A DNA stretch of 21,700 nucleotides from Rhodoferax sp. (GCA_028711355.1 JAQTSL010000021.1:1-21700); one strand, 5' to 3'. Shown: positions 7,601 to 15,774, counted from the first letter of the stretch. Program-made: numbers and translations. The notes: generated from the letters alone by a model not told the origin.

Positions 7601-8812
7601 TTATTGCACCACTTGGAGCTGACGCAGCGCTTTGACGGCATCCACGTCCAGACCCAACCCAGACAGCAGCGCATCCGTATGCGACCCCAGCTTGGGCGGG
7701 CTCAGCCGCACACCCAGCCGTTGCCCGTCCATGGTGAACGGGAACAAGGCGGCCTTGGTGGTTTGCCCGGCGCGTACGCCGTCTGGCAGTGTCATGTCGG
7801 CCAGGCCGCCGGTGGCCAGCAGGTGCTCATCGTCAAATAGTTCCTCGGGTTTGCGGATCGGCGCGTAGGGCAGCTTGTTGGCTTGCATCAGCGCCGTCAG
7901 TTCTGTAGCGCTGTAGCGCGCCAGCCGCTCACGCAGAATCGGCATCAGCGTGGGGCGTTCGCGCACCCGGTCGTTGTTTGACGCATAGCGCAGATCCGCC
8001 TTCAGGTCAGTAAAGCCGAACACGTCGCAAAACGTGGCCCACTGCGCATCGCTCACGGCAGAGATAAAAATCTGCTCACCGTCTTTGACGGTAAACACGT
8101 CATACACCGCCCAGGGCGAGATGCGCGCCGGCATGGGCGCAGCGGGCTGGCCGGTGATGGCGTACTGCAGCATATGCTGACCGACCAAAAAGACGTTATT
8201 CTCAAACAGCGCGCTTTGCACTTCTTGGCCACGCCCGGTGATGCCGCGCTGAAGCAACGCGCCCAACGCACCAATGGCGCCAAACATGCCGCCCATGATG
8301 TCGTTGACGCTGGTGCCTGCACGCAGCGGGTCGCCGGGGCGCCCGGTCATATAGGCCAGGCCACCCATCATCTGCACCACTTCGTCGAGCGCGGTGCGGT
8401 GCTCGTAGGGGCCAGGTAAAAAACCTTTGTGGCTGACATAAATGAGGCGCGGGTTTTGCGCCGACAAACTGGCGTAGTCCAGGCCGTACTTGGCCATGGT
8501 GTCGGGTTTGAAGTTTTCCAGTACCACATCGGCGCTCAGCGCCAGCTTGCGCGCGACGTCAGCGCCCGCTGGCTGATGCAAGTCGATGGCGATGCTTTTT
8601 TTGTTGCGGTTGAACATCGGAAAGAACCCGGCGCCAGCGCCCAGCAGATGGCGCGTGCGGTCACCCTCGATCGGCTCAACCTTGATCACCTCGGCCCCCA
8701 TGTCGGCCAGCACCATGCCGCAGGTGGGGCCCATCACCATGTGGGTGAATTCAACCACCCGCAGGCCATGCAGCGGTAACTGGCGAGATGATGGAGGTGG
8801 CAAAGAGTCCAT
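7601..8812 (-). CDS. CaiB/BaiF family (class III) CoA-transferase
   Basis: A 403-residue protein of normal family length. It starts with LHGLRVVEFTHMVMGPTCGMVLADMGAEVIKVEP, typical of formyl-CoA transferase-like enzymes that bind CoA by this Rossmann-like segment. Asp171 in AGTSVNDIMGGMFG matches the catalytic aspartate that forms the acyl-anhydride intermediate (Asp169 in formyl-CoA transferase). It should move CoA from an acyl-CoA donor to a carboxylic acid; the substrate cannot be told from sequence. The ATG at 8812 is used because the preceding 27 codons from an upstream alternative start look non-coding. The gene is monocistronic and diverges from the dehalogenase gene across 146 bp. Confidence 0.9.
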   Translation of the reverse strand: MDSLPPPSSRQLPLHGLRVVEFTHMVMGPTCGMVLADMGAEVIKVEPIEGDRTRHLLGAGAGFFPMFNRNKKSIAIDLHQPAGADVARKLALSADVVLENFKPDTMAKYGLDYASLSAQNPRLIYVSHKGFLPGPYEHRTALDEVVQMMGGLAYMTGRPGDPLRAGTSVNDIMGGMFGAIGALGALLQRGITGRGQEVQSALFENNVFLVGQHMLQYAITGQPAAPMPARISPWAVYDVFTVKDGEQIFISAVSDAQWATFCDVFGFTDLKADLRYASNNDRVRERPTLMPILRERLARYSATELTALMQANKLPYAPIRKPEELFDDEHLLATGGLADMTLPDGVRAGQTTKAALFPFTMDGQRLGVRLSPPKLGSHTDALLSGLGLDVDAVKALRQLQVVQ

Positions 8813-8946
8813 GGCAGAGTGCTTTCTGTAATGAGTCCGATTATTTCCCAAACCAGATGCCGCCCAGCCACCCACGCGCCGTATGACCGGCATGGTTGTC
8901 GCAGGGGTTGAAGATCGCCTGAAACGCCCACGTCAGTCGCATTCCC

Positions 8947-8952
8947 TAAAAT
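8947..8952 (+). promoter_or_regulatory. Putative -10 element of the dehalogenase gene (leaderless arrangement)
   Basis: TAAAAT ends exactly 6 nt before the ATG at 8959, so transcription would start at or next to the start codon. No Shine-Dalgarno is present. No good -35 is seen at a 16-18-bp spacing. Confidence 0.5.
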
Positions 8953-8958
8953 GTACCC

Positions 8959-9714
8959 ATGTCCATCACCCAACCCACTGCTGGCGCAGTTGCCGCCGAG
9001 CGCCCGCGCGCGGTGCTGTTTGACGCCTACGGTACGCTGTTTGACGTCTATAGCGTGGCCGCGCTGGCCGAACGACTGTTCCCCGGCCAGGGACAGGCTC
9101 TAAGCGTGTTATGGCGCGACAAGCAAATTGAATACACCCGGCTGGTGACCACCAGCAACGACGGTGCGCACTACCAGCCATTCAGCACCCTGACCCGCGC
9201 CGCCCTGATTTACGCTATAAAAAAAGTAACTGCTTATGCAGATGGTACAAGCGCTACAAGCCAATTTCTTATATGCTTTGGGGCGCAGATCGAGCTGCTG
9301 CTGGCGCAGTACAACCAGTTGGACGCGTTCCCGGAAAACCTGGGTGTGCTGCAACAACTCAAAGCCGAAGGCGTGACAACCGGCATTCTGAGCAATGGCG
9401 ATGCGACCATGCTGCAAGCGGCGCTGCATTCATCCGGCTTTGACGGCTTGCTCGATCACGTCATCAGCGTGGATGCGGTACGCAAATTCAAAACCCACCC
9501 GGCCGCCTACGCGCTGGGCGAGCAGGCCACCGGCCTGGCGGCAGCCGACATTGTGTTTGTTAGCTCGAACGCCTGGGACGCGCTTGGTGCCACCTGGTAC
9601 GGCTACCAGACGCTGTGGGTCAACCGCGCGCAGTTACCGTTTGAAGAACTTGGCTGCCAGCCGACCCGCGTTGGGCGCGACCTGCGCGCCGTACTTGAAT
9701 TCTTTCCCGTCTGA
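8959..9714 (+). CDS. Haloacid dehalogenase, type II (L-2-haloacid dehalogenase, HAD superfamily)
   Basis: A 251-residue HAD hydrolase predicted to convert L-2-haloacids (for example chloroacetate) to 2-hydroxy acids. Nucleophile Asp22 lies in AVLFDAYGTLFD; WRDKQIEYTRL carries the substrate-binding Arg region; ILSNGD is motif II; the Lys of RKFKTHPAAYAL is motif III; and VSSNAWDALGATWYG matches the type II signature SSNxWDxxGA. It is slightly longer than usual because residues ~85-104 (AIKKVTAYADGTSATSQFL) come from an AT-rich dispersed repeat inserted in frame in the cap domain. It lies 26 nt upstream of malate synthase G in the same direction; glycolate from dehalogenation of haloacetate could be oxidised to glyoxylate, the malate synthase substrate. 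The physiological substrate is not proven. Confidence 0.88.
   Translation: MSITQPTAGAVAAERPRAVLFDAYGTLFDVYSVAALAERLFPGQGQALSVLWRDKQIEYTRLVTTSNDGAHYQPFSTLTRAALIYAIKKVTAYADGTSATSQFLICFGAQIELLLAQYNQLDAFPENLGVLQQLKAEGVTTGILSNGDATMLQAALHSSGFDGLLDHVISVDAVRKFKTHPAAYALGEQATGLAAADIVFVSSNAWDALGATWYGYQTLWVNRAQLPFEELGCQPTRVGRDLRAVLEFFPV
9213..9270 (+). repeat. AT-rich dispersed repeat inserted in frame within the dehalogenase gene
   Basis: GCTATAAAAAAAGTAACTGC ... CAAGCGCTACAAGCC ... TTTCTT is strikingly A/T-rich beside its GC-rich host gene. It shares blocks (CTGCTTATG, GCTACA) with the reverse complement of 12241-12312. From memory it resembles small palindromic repeats common in Comamonadaceae genomes. 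Confidence 0.6.
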
Positions 9715-9740
9715 TTTTTTTAACTCTGGTCCTTATCACC

Positions 9741-11990
9741 ATGACTGAACGCATCACCAAAAACGGCCTGCAAGTGGCCGCCAACCTGGCTCAATTTATC
9801 GACACCCAAGTGCTGCCTGGCACGGGGGTCAGCGCGGACACGTTCTGGCAGGGTTTTGGCAGCCTGGTGGCTGACCTGGCGCCCAAAAACATCGATTTGC
9901 TGGCCGAGCGCGAGCGCCTGCAAGCTGAACTGGACGCCTGGCACAAGGCCAAACCCGGTCCGATCACCGCCGGGGACCCGGCCCAGCCAAATGACATGAC
10001 CCATTACCGCGCCTTTCTGGAAGGCATCGGCTACCTGGTCGAACCGCCGAAAAAGGCGCGCATCAGCACCCAAAATGTCGATGCCGAGCTGGCCAAACAA
10101 GCCGGCCCGCAGTTGGTGGTGCCGATTCTGAACGCACGCTACGCGCTGAACGCCGCCAACGCGCGCTGGGGCAGTTTGTACGACGCGCTCTATGGCACCG
10201 ACGTGATCGATGAGGCCAAAGGCTGCGAAAAAATCGGTAAAAAAGGTGGCTACAACCCAAAGCGTGGTGACAAAGTGATCGCCTACGCGCGCTACGTGCT
10301 GGACCGCTGCGCGCCGCTGCGCAAAGGCTCGCACATTGATTCTGTGGAGTACCGCGTCAAAGGTGGCAAGTTGGCGGTAAAACTGGCCGACGGCAGCAGC
10401 ACCAGCCTGGTTGAGCACAAGCAATTTGTGGGTTACCAGGGCGATGCCAAAGCGCCCAGCAGCGTGCTGTTTGAGCACAACGGTCTGCACCTGGACCTGA
10501 TCATCAATCGCACCACGCCGATTGGCGCAACCGACCCGGCTGGCGTGGCCGACCTGGTGGTTGAAGCTGCGCTGTCAACCATCCTCGACCTGGAAGATTC
10601 GATTGCGGCGGTCGATGCCGACGACAAGCTGCTGGCCTACAGCAACTGGCTGGGCATCCTGAACGGCACGCTGACCGAAACGTTCGAGAAGGGCGGCAAG
10701 ACGCTGCACCGTGGTCTGAACGCCGACCGCATTTACAGCGCGCCGCACGGCAAAAAAACGCTGCGCCTGCACGGCCGTGCGCTGCTGTTTGTGCGCAACG
10801 TCGGCCATTTGATGACCAACCCGGCCATTCTTTACACCGACAAGGCGGGTCAGGTGCGCGAAATCCCCGAGGGCATTCTGGACGCGATGATCACCACCAC
10901 GATCGCGCTGCACGACCTGCAAAAAACCAAGAAAGACGCCATCCGCAACTCACGCAAGGGCTCGGTCTATATCGTCAAGCCCAAAATGCACGGCCCGGCT
11001 GAAGTGGCGTTTGCCAACGAGCTATTTGGTCGCGTCGAACAGGTACTGGGTTTGCCCAATGCCACCGTCAAGCTGGGCATCATGGACGAAGAGCGCCGCA
11101 CCAGTGTCAACCTGAAAGCCTGCATTGCCGCCGCCCCGGCGCGCGTGGCCTTCATCAACACCGGTTTTCTGGACCGTACCGGCGACGAGATGCACAGCGC
11201 CATGCAGGGCGGCGCCATGATCCGCAAGGGCGACATGAAAACCAGCGCCTGGATTGCCGCCTACGAGCGCAACAATGTGCTGGTTGGCCTGAAATGCGGC
11301 CTGCGCGGCAAGGCACAAATCGGCAAGGGCATGTGGGCCATGCCTGACCTGATGAAGGCCATGCTCGAACAAAAAATTGGCCACCCGCGCGCGGGTGCCA
11401 ACACCGCTTGGGTGCCCAGCCCCACCGGCGCCACGCTGCACAGTCTGCACTACCACCAGGTGCTGGTGAAAGACGTGCAAAAGGAGCTGGAAAAACAAAG
11501 CGCCGACAAGCTGCGCGACGAGTTGCTGGCCGGCCTGCTGCAAGTGCCGGTGGCGGCCCAAGCCAACTGGAGTGACGCCGACAAGCAGCAAGAACTGGAC
11601 AACAACATCCAGGGCATTCTGGGCTATGTGGTGCGCTGGGTGGACCAGGGGGTGGGCTGCTCCAAGGTGCCCGACGTGCACGACATCGGCCTGATGGAAG
11701 ACCGCGCCACACTGCGCATCAGCAGCCAGCACGTGGCCAACTGGTTACTGCACAGTGTCGTGCCCGAGAAACAAGTGCGCGACACCTTCGAGCGCATGGC
11801 AGCCAAGGTGGATCAGCAAAACTCTGGTGACCCGCTGTACAAGCCGATGGCCGGACACTTTGACACGTCGATGGCCTACCAGGCTGCATGTGACCTGGTG
11901 TTCAAGGGCGTGGCCCAGCCCAGCGGCTATACCGAACCGCTGCTGCACGGTTGGCGGCAAAAGGTGAAGGCCGCTGCGGCCAAGGCTTAG
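9741..11990 (+). CDS. glcB: Malate synthase G
   Basis: A 749-residue monomeric malate synthase (isoform G; E. coli about 723 residues) that condenses glyoxylate with acetyl-CoA to malate in the cytoplasm. Diagnostic segments in order are MTERITKNGLQVAANLAQFID; LVVEAALSTILDLEDSIAAVDADDK; LHRGLNADRIYSAPHGK and LFVRNVGHLMTNPAI around the active-site Arg; and GVGCSKVPDVHDIGLMEDRATLRISSQHVANWL, with Asp654 equivalent to the catalytic base Asp631 of the E. coli enzyme. The ATG at 9741 is the natural start; no clear Shine-Dalgarno is seen. Probably cotranscribed with the dehalogenase gene 26 nt upstream. No glcDEF or isocitrate lyase gene lies in the window. Confidence 0.97.
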   Translation: MTERITKNGLQVAANLAQFIDTQVLPGTGVSADTFWQGFGSLVADLAPKNIDLLAERERLQAELDAWHKAKPGPITAGDPAQPNDMTHYRAFLEGIGYLVEPPKKARISTQNVDAELAKQAGPQLVVPILNARYALNAANARWGSLYDALYGTDVIDEAKGCEKIGKKGGYNPKRGDKVIAYARYVLDRCAPLRKGSHIDSVEYRVKGGKLAVKLADGSSTSLVEHKQFVGYQGDAKAPSSVLFEHNGLHLDLIINRTTPIGATDPAGVADLVVEAALSTILDLEDSIAAVDADDKLLAYSNWLGILNGTLTETFEKGGKTLHRGLNADRIYSAPHGKKTLRLHGRALLFVRNVGHLMTNPAILYTDKAGQVREIPEGILDAMITTTIALHDLQKTKKDAIRNSRKGSVYIVKPKMHGPAEVAFANELFGRVEQVLGLPNATVKLGIMDEERRTSVNLKACIAAAPARVAFINTGFLDRTGDEMHSAMQGGAMIRKGDMKTSAWIAAYERNNVLVGLKCGLRGKAQIGKGMWAMPDLMKAMLEQKIGHPRAGANTAWVPSPTGATLHSLHYHQVLVKDVQKELEKQSADKLRDELLAGLLQVPVAAQANWSDADKQQELDNNIQGILGYVVRWVDQGVGCSKVPDVHDIGLMEDRATLRISSQHVANWLLHSVVPEKQVRDTFERMAAKVDQQNSGDPLYKPMAGHFDTSMAYQAACDLVFKGVAQPSGYTEPLLHGWRQKVKAAAAKA

Positions 11991-12050
11991 GGTTAATTGA
12001 CGCTACGTGCTGACACGATTCAAAGCGAGGGGCTGTGTCTGTGGCAGACA

Positions 12051-12205
12051 TCGACGCGCGGCACGGCGACCGGGTCATGCGCGTGCGGTTTTGGGGCGAA
12101 ATCACGCGCGGGACTGCGGTGTGAGTGCGCGATTGCTTGAGGCGCACGCCTTTCGCCCCAAAGCCCGGTCACATAACCCAATCACCCTGCCTCAAGGGCG
12201 TCAAG
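12051..12205 (+). repeat. Dispersed repeat flanking the AT-rich island, copy 1
   Basis: Two blocks match 15775-15855 in inverted orientation: CGGCACGGCGACCGGGTCAT (around 12060-12079) and a 46-nt block ending TGCCTCAAGGGCG (about 12158-12204), with only three differences from 15775-15820. This copy has an extra ~60 bp between the blocks. Internally TTGGGGCGAAA (12091-12101) pairs with TTTCGCCCCAA (12151-12161). Confidence 0.8.
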
Positions 12206-12240
12206 GATTCGTTGTTTCGATCACCTCAACCACGCTCAGA

Positions 12241-12312
12241 GATTGCATCAAAACAAACTGTAGCCCTTGGCCCTTGTTTGACATACATAAGCAGCTATCA
12301 AAATAGTTAACA
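12241..12312 (-). repeat. AT-rich palindromic dispersed repeat
   Basis: ATTGCATCAAAACAAACTG ... GTAGCCCTTGGCCC ... AAGCAGCTATCAAAATAG has weakly complementary ends (ATCAAAAC and TATCAAAATA inverted against inner CTGTAGC and GCAGCTA). Its reverse complement resembles the insertion in the dehalogenase gene at 9213-9270. The type is familiar from Comamonadaceae intergenic regions, from memory rather than a search. Confidence 0.55.
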
Positions 12313-12332
12313 ATTTCAATTTTGACAGTCGG

Positions 12333-12443
12333 CTATGGCGCAGAACGAATGACTTCTGAAGGCTGTTTGGAGTCACCCAGTTTTCCGAACTGCCCCATCC
12401 AAACCAGTCCCTCAGATAGACAGGGAAATTTTTCTTTATCCAT
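12333..12443 (-). CDS. Possible small or remnant gene, unknown function
   Basis: A minus-strand frame from ATG 12443 to TAG 12333-12335 encodes 36 residues with a natural amino-acid mix: MDKEKFPCLSEGLVWMGQ, then FGKLGDSKQPSEVIRSAP. The frame stays open further upstream (ITFRQWNIKDM), through the higB promoter, so it could be the 3' remnant of a longer gene cut by insertion of the island. I do not recognise the family. It diverges from higB, and the palindrome at 12453-12468 lies between them. Support is limited to coding-like composition. Confidence 0.3.
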   Translation of the reverse strand: MDKEKFPCLSEGLVWMGQFGKLGDSKQPSEVIRSAP

Positions 12444-12452
12444 GTCTTTAAT

Positions 12453-12487
12453 ATTCCATTGACGGAATGTAATTGGCTCGCTATAGT
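12453..12487 (+). promoter_or_regulatory. higBA promoter with overlapping palindromic operator
   Basis: TTGACG (12459-12464) and TATAGT (12482-12487) are spaced by 17 bp, a near-consensus sigma-70 promoter. A perfect inverted repeat ATTCC-N6-GGAAT (12453-12468) covers the -35. It is a good candidate operator for the HigA antitoxin, which in this family represses its own promoter. The -10 ends 6 nt before the higB ATG. Confidence 0.65.
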
Positions 12488-12493
12488 CCACGC

Positions 12494-12862
12494 ATGACTT
12501 GGAATGTTGAATACACAGATGAGTTTGGTGATTGGTGGGCCAACCTGTCAGAGAATGAGCAGGAAGCGCTTGATTCGAGCGTACGCCTTCTAGAAGCTCG
12601 CGGGCCCGAGCTTGGCTGTCCTCACAGCAGTGGAATCAATGGCTCAAGGCACAAGCATATGCGAGAGCTTCGTACACAGCAGGGTGGCAAACCGCTACGA
12701 ACACTGTACGCTTTTGATCCACGTAGATCAGCGATTTTGCTGATTGGCGGTGATAAGACGGGAGACGATCGCTGGTACGACAGCCACATTTATGTAGCCG
12801 ATCAACTCTACGAGCAACATATTGAGCAACTCCGAAAGGAAGGACTGATCGATGGCCAATAA
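12494..12862 (+). CDS. higB: HigB-type toxin of a type II toxin-antitoxin pair (RelE/ParE superfamily, Gp49-like)
   Basis: A 122-residue protein with the HigB/Gp49-like pattern: WNVEYTDEFGDWW at the N-terminus, HMRELRTQQGGKPLRTLYAFDPRR in the middle, and LLIGGDKTGDDRWYD followed by a C-terminal helix (YEQHIEQLRKEG). Members are ribosome-dependent mRNA interferases that halt translation. The ATG at 12494 is chosen because similarity starts there and it fits the promoter; an upstream TTG at 12473 falls before the -10 element. Toxin first, antitoxin second with an 11-nt overlap is the usual higBA order. The mRNA would be leaderless. The gene lies in the AT-rich accessory island, consistent with transfer. 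Confidence 0.88.
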   Translation: MTWNVEYTDEFGDWWANLSENEQEALDSSVRLLEARGPELGCPHSSGINGSRHKHMRELRTQQGGKPLRTLYAFDPRRSAILLIGGDKTGDDRWYDSHIYVADQLYEQHIEQLRKEGLIDGQ

Positions 12863-13178
12863 ATTTAGTGAACTACGCGCTCGCATGACACCGGCGGCGC
12901 AGGCACGTTCTGCAGCCAAGGCTGAAATACTGCTGGCTGAGATGCCTCTCAACGAACTGCGCCAAGCCCGTGGACTATCGCAAAAAATGTTGGCCGATGT
13001 GTTGCACGTTCAGCAGCCATCCATCGCTAAACTGGAAAAACGAACCGATATGTATTTATCCACTTTACGTAGTCACATTGAAGCCATGGGCGGTCAATTG
13101 GAAGTGGTTGCGCGTTTCCCGGACGGTGCGGTAAAAATCAGCAATTTTGCCGAACTTGGTCAGCCAGCGGTGGCGTGA
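12852..13178 (+). CDS. higA: HigA-type antitoxin, XRE-family helix-turn-helix
   Basis: A 108-residue antitoxin. The XRE helix-turn-helix lies at ~33-60 (LNELRQARGLSQKMLADVLHVQQPSIAKLEKR), followed by a C-terminal region (LRSHIEAMGGQLEVVARFPDG) typical of HigA-like antitoxins next to Gp49-like toxins. It should neutralise HigB and repress the promoter at 12453-12487. Its ATG lies within the last codons of higB (11-nt overlap), indicating translational coupling. Stop at 13176-13178. Confidence 0.9.
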   Translation: MANKFSELRARMTPAAQARSAAKAEILLAEMPLNELRQARGLSQKMLADVLHVQQPSIAKLEKRTDMYLSTLRSHIEAMGGQLEVVARFPDGAVKISNFAELGQPAVA

Positions 13179-13438
13179 CACGCAAGGATGGATTTTCGAG
13201 GTCGGGGACTGTTGTATTTGAGCGGCTCCTTGAGGCTGATTGGAGTCAGTCGCACGGTACTTTCGTAAGTCAAGTCTGCAGTGGAACCAGGCCTACAATT
13301 TGCAGGTCTTTCCGTCTGTTGTGAACCAGAATGAGTCATTAGATTTGGTTGCCGTTTACCGTGTGTATTTGTCACTGATGTAACGGGTGAGCTGTAAAAT
13401 TGGAGCACGTTAATCAACGTTGCCCAAGTTAAAAATGT

Positions 13439-13457
13439 GGCAGCTACAAATGCTGCC
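13439..13457. promoter_or_regulatory. Hairpin just upstream of the acyltransferase start
   Basis: GGCAGC (13439-13444) and GCTGCC (13452-13457) form a perfect 6-bp stem with a 7-nt loop, ending 11 nt before the ATG at 13469. The remaining intergenic DNA (13179-13438) shows no other gene. On the minus strand the hairpin is preceded, not followed, by T residues, so it is not a clear terminator; it could affect translation of the downstream gene. Confidence 0.35.
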
Positions 13458-13468
13458 GAAAAAAGTTG

Positions 13469-15520
13469 ATGTCCCCCCAAAAAACCGTACTTAACGTAGT
13501 TCACAACCCGCATCTGAATTATCGTCCAGACATTGACGGCTTGCGCGCACTTGCAATAGTTGCAGTTGTCATCTTTCACGCATTTCCTCATTTTCTCCCA
13601 AGCGGATTTATAGGCGTCGATGTCTTTTTCGTAATTTCTGGATATCTCATCACAAGTATTATTCTCAAAGCTCAGAGTGGTACTGGATTCAGCTTGCTGG
13701 ATTTTTATATTCGGCGTATCCAACGAATATTTCCAGCACTTATTGTTGTGCTCGTTTTTTGTTTGGTAGCAGGTTGGTTTGTTTTGGTGGCGGAGGAATA
13801 CCAATCCCTTGGCAAGCACGTTGCTGCGGGTGCTGTTTATATTTCGAATTTTGTACTGAAAGCAGAATCAGGATATTTTAATGTTGCATCAGAACTCAAA
13901 CCGCTATTGCATTTGTGGTCATTGAGCATTGAGGAGCAGTTTTATCTCGTTTGGCCATTACTGTTAATCTTGGCCTTGCGCAGCAATATTAATCCACTCA
14001 CGGCCATTGTGCTAATGTTAGCAATTTCGTTTTTACTGAATATTGTCTATATTGAGCGGCTACCAACCCACGTGTTTTATCTGCCAATCTCCCGTTCTTG
14101 GGAATTGCTAATCGGTTCAATACTGGCCTACATTAACCTCTATAAACGATACAAATTTGATCAGATTGCTAGCAAAATATTGCCGTGCAGTGCACATAAG
14201 ACTGGTAGCCAAGTTAGCAATGTTTTCGCTTTGGCTGGTGCAGCACTAATAATTCTGTCGATGGTGGGGTTGAATAAAGGCGATAAATTTCCGGGATGGT
14301 GGGCACTGCTCCCAACAATTGGGACGTTTTTTTTGATAGCTGCAGGAGAAGTTGCCTGGTTAAACAGTCGCATTTTGGCAAGCAAGCCTTTTGTTTTCAT
14401 CGGACTCATAAGCTACCCGCTATATCTTTGGCATTGGCCCTTGCTTTCCTTTGCACGCATTGTTGAAACGGGAACACCAAGCGCCTTAATTCGGCTTGGC
14501 GTTGTAACGTTAAGCGGATTACTTGCATGGGCGACATATAGGCTTATAGAAACTCGTTTTCGATTCCAAGAGCATTGGGTTTTTGCCGCAGGTTTGTTTG
14601 CGGCATTAATTATGACCGGAATCATTGGCTATCAGGTTTATATGCAGGAAGGGTATGCAGAAAGGCATCCTCAAGAAGAGCGTTTAGCCAGTAATTTTGC
14701 TTGGGATAAACAAGGTTGGAACCACCAGAAGGCTTGTACAGAAAGATTTGGTGAAGACTTTCAGCAATATTGTCAAATACATGATGTTAATAGATTACCA
14801 ACAGTGCTTTTGATTGGTGATAGCAACGCTAATCATTTTTTTCCTGGGCTTTTAAAAATGTATACGAAAAGTGATGAAAACTTGCTAAATCTTGGACAAG
14901 GTGCTTGCCCTCCTTTCTTGGGTGTAGATGTTGCTTTGGAACCGGGTAATATTCATTGTGAAAAAACAATAGATAAAGCGCTCAGCTATGCTCTGGATAC
15001 GAAGTCAGTTCATACCGTAGTCCTTTCCATGTTGATTTACACCAAACCAATAAACGAGAAACTTTTTAGCATGAGTTATCGTCATAACTCAGCAATTATT
15101 GAGCCGTTAAAAATACTGGAAGATGCAATGAGAGTGACGCTTAGTCGTTTAACCAGTGCTGATAAACGGGTCATTTTTATTATGAGCATTCCAATATTGG
15201 ACTTTAATCCGGAAACGTGTATTAATTACCGACCATGGAGAATTACGTCAGCACAATTGAAGACCCCATGCTCCATGTCTAAGATCGAAGCAGATAAACT
15301 AAGCAGGAATTTTCGAAGCATGGTGAACCGAGTATTGCAAAACTTTCCCAAAGTAACTCTGTGGGATTCTTCGCGAGAATTGTGTGATGAAGTGAGTTGC
15401 TATGCCATGAGAGATGGCATACTTTTATACCGCGATACTTCACACCTTAACGAGGCGGGTTCTTTATATATGGGTGAGCGTTTGCCACTACAAGATATGC
15501 GAGAAAAATCGAAACAATGA
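13469..15520 (+). CDS. Membrane acyltransferase with C-terminal SGNH domain (OafA/YrhL-like, acyltransferase family 3)
   Basis: A 683-residue inner-membrane protein. The N-terminal half is an acyltransferase-3 domain with about ten membrane helices, opening with YRPDIDGLRALAIVAVVIFHA and FIGVDVFFVISGYLIT, hallmarks of O-antigen and polysaccharide O-acetylases. The C-terminal ~250 residues form an SGNH hydrolase-like domain: GDS at 450-452 (LLIGDSNANHF) and the catalytic Asp-His pair in DTSHL (D656, H659). It probably transfers acetyl groups to a surface glycan. Base composition is far more AT-rich than the flanks (many TTA, ATA and AAT codons), which indicates horizontal acquisition. The ATG at 13469 has no strong Shine-Dalgarno; a hairpin precedes it. 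The gene stands alone, with no glycan cluster visible. Confidence 0.9.
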   Translation: MSPQKTVLNVVHNPHLNYRPDIDGLRALAIVAVVIFHAFPHFLPSGFIGVDVFFVISGYLITSIILKAQSGTGFSLLDFYIRRIQRIFPALIVVLVFCLVAGWFVLVAEEYQSLGKHVAAGAVYISNFVLKAESGYFNVASELKPLLHLWSLSIEEQFYLVWPLLLILALRSNINPLTAIVLMLAISFLLNIVYIERLPTHVFYLPISRSWELLIGSILAYINLYKRYKFDQIASKILPCSAHKTGSQVSNVFALAGAALIILSMVGLNKGDKFPGWWALLPTIGTFFLIAAGEVAWLNSRILASKPFVFIGLISYPLYLWHWPLLSFARIVETGTPSALIRLGVVTLSGLLAWATYRLIETRFRFQEHWVFAAGLFAALIMTGIIGYQVYMQEGYAERHPQEERLASNFAWDKQGWNHQKACTERFGEDFQQYCQIHDVNRLPTVLLIGDSNANHFFPGLLKMYTKSDENLLNLGQGACPPFLGVDVALEPGNIHCEKTIDKALSYALDTKSVHTVVLSMLIYTKPINEKLFSMSYRHNSAIIEPLKILEDAMRVTLSRLTSADKRVIFIMSIPILDFNPETCINYRPWRITSAQLKTPCSMSKIEADKLSRNFRSMVNRVLQNFPKVTLWDSSRELCDEVSCYAMRDGILLYRDTSHLNEAGSLYMGERLPLQDMREKSKQ

Positions 15521-15774
15521 GAAGCGTTTTGACTGTGCGAGAGTATTTTATATTTTTCCTACATGGTCGTATTAACGATACTACTTTGCCGATCAAATGG
15601 CTGTTGCACAGTTCCCAGTTGTACATCTCTACATAACCGCCGATTTTGTGAATTGAACCAACCGGTTAAGGCCGACCGCTTTGGGTCTTTACAAGACTGC
15701 CACGGCCACAAATTCTATGACGGCTCCCGCTGCAGACCTGCCCCTGAATCGGTCCCACAATCTGCCATTCCAAA
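15521..15774. other. Gap downstream of the acyltransferase gene
   Basis: An AT-rich first half (to ~15600) passes into GC-richer DNA without a recognisable gene or terminator hairpin. A 76-codon plus-strand frame (15563-15793) runs into the repeat and shows no family features, so it is not called as a gene. Confidence 0.5.

Larger units (their letters stand above)
11991..12332. other. Repeat-filled gap downstream of glcB
   Basis: The stretch holds two repeats (12051-12205 and 12241-12312) and no supported gene. A 99-codon plus-strand reading frame crosses both repeats and is considered non-coding. No obvious rho-independent terminator follows glcB. Confidence 0.5.

Noticed and set aside
11022..11732. 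Long minus-strand frames opposite glcB (236 codons and others nearby)
   Set aside because: They are shadows of malate synthase G in antisense frames, with no domain features or ribosome-binding site.
12007..12306. 99-codon plus-strand frame downstream of glcB
   Set aside because: It is formed by two dispersed repeats and shows no protein-like features.
13160..13819. Minus-strand frame of 219 codons overlapping the start of the acyltransferase gene
   Set aside because: It overlaps the conserved N-terminal acyltransferase coding sequence and shows no recognisable motif; open frames are long here because of unusual base composition.
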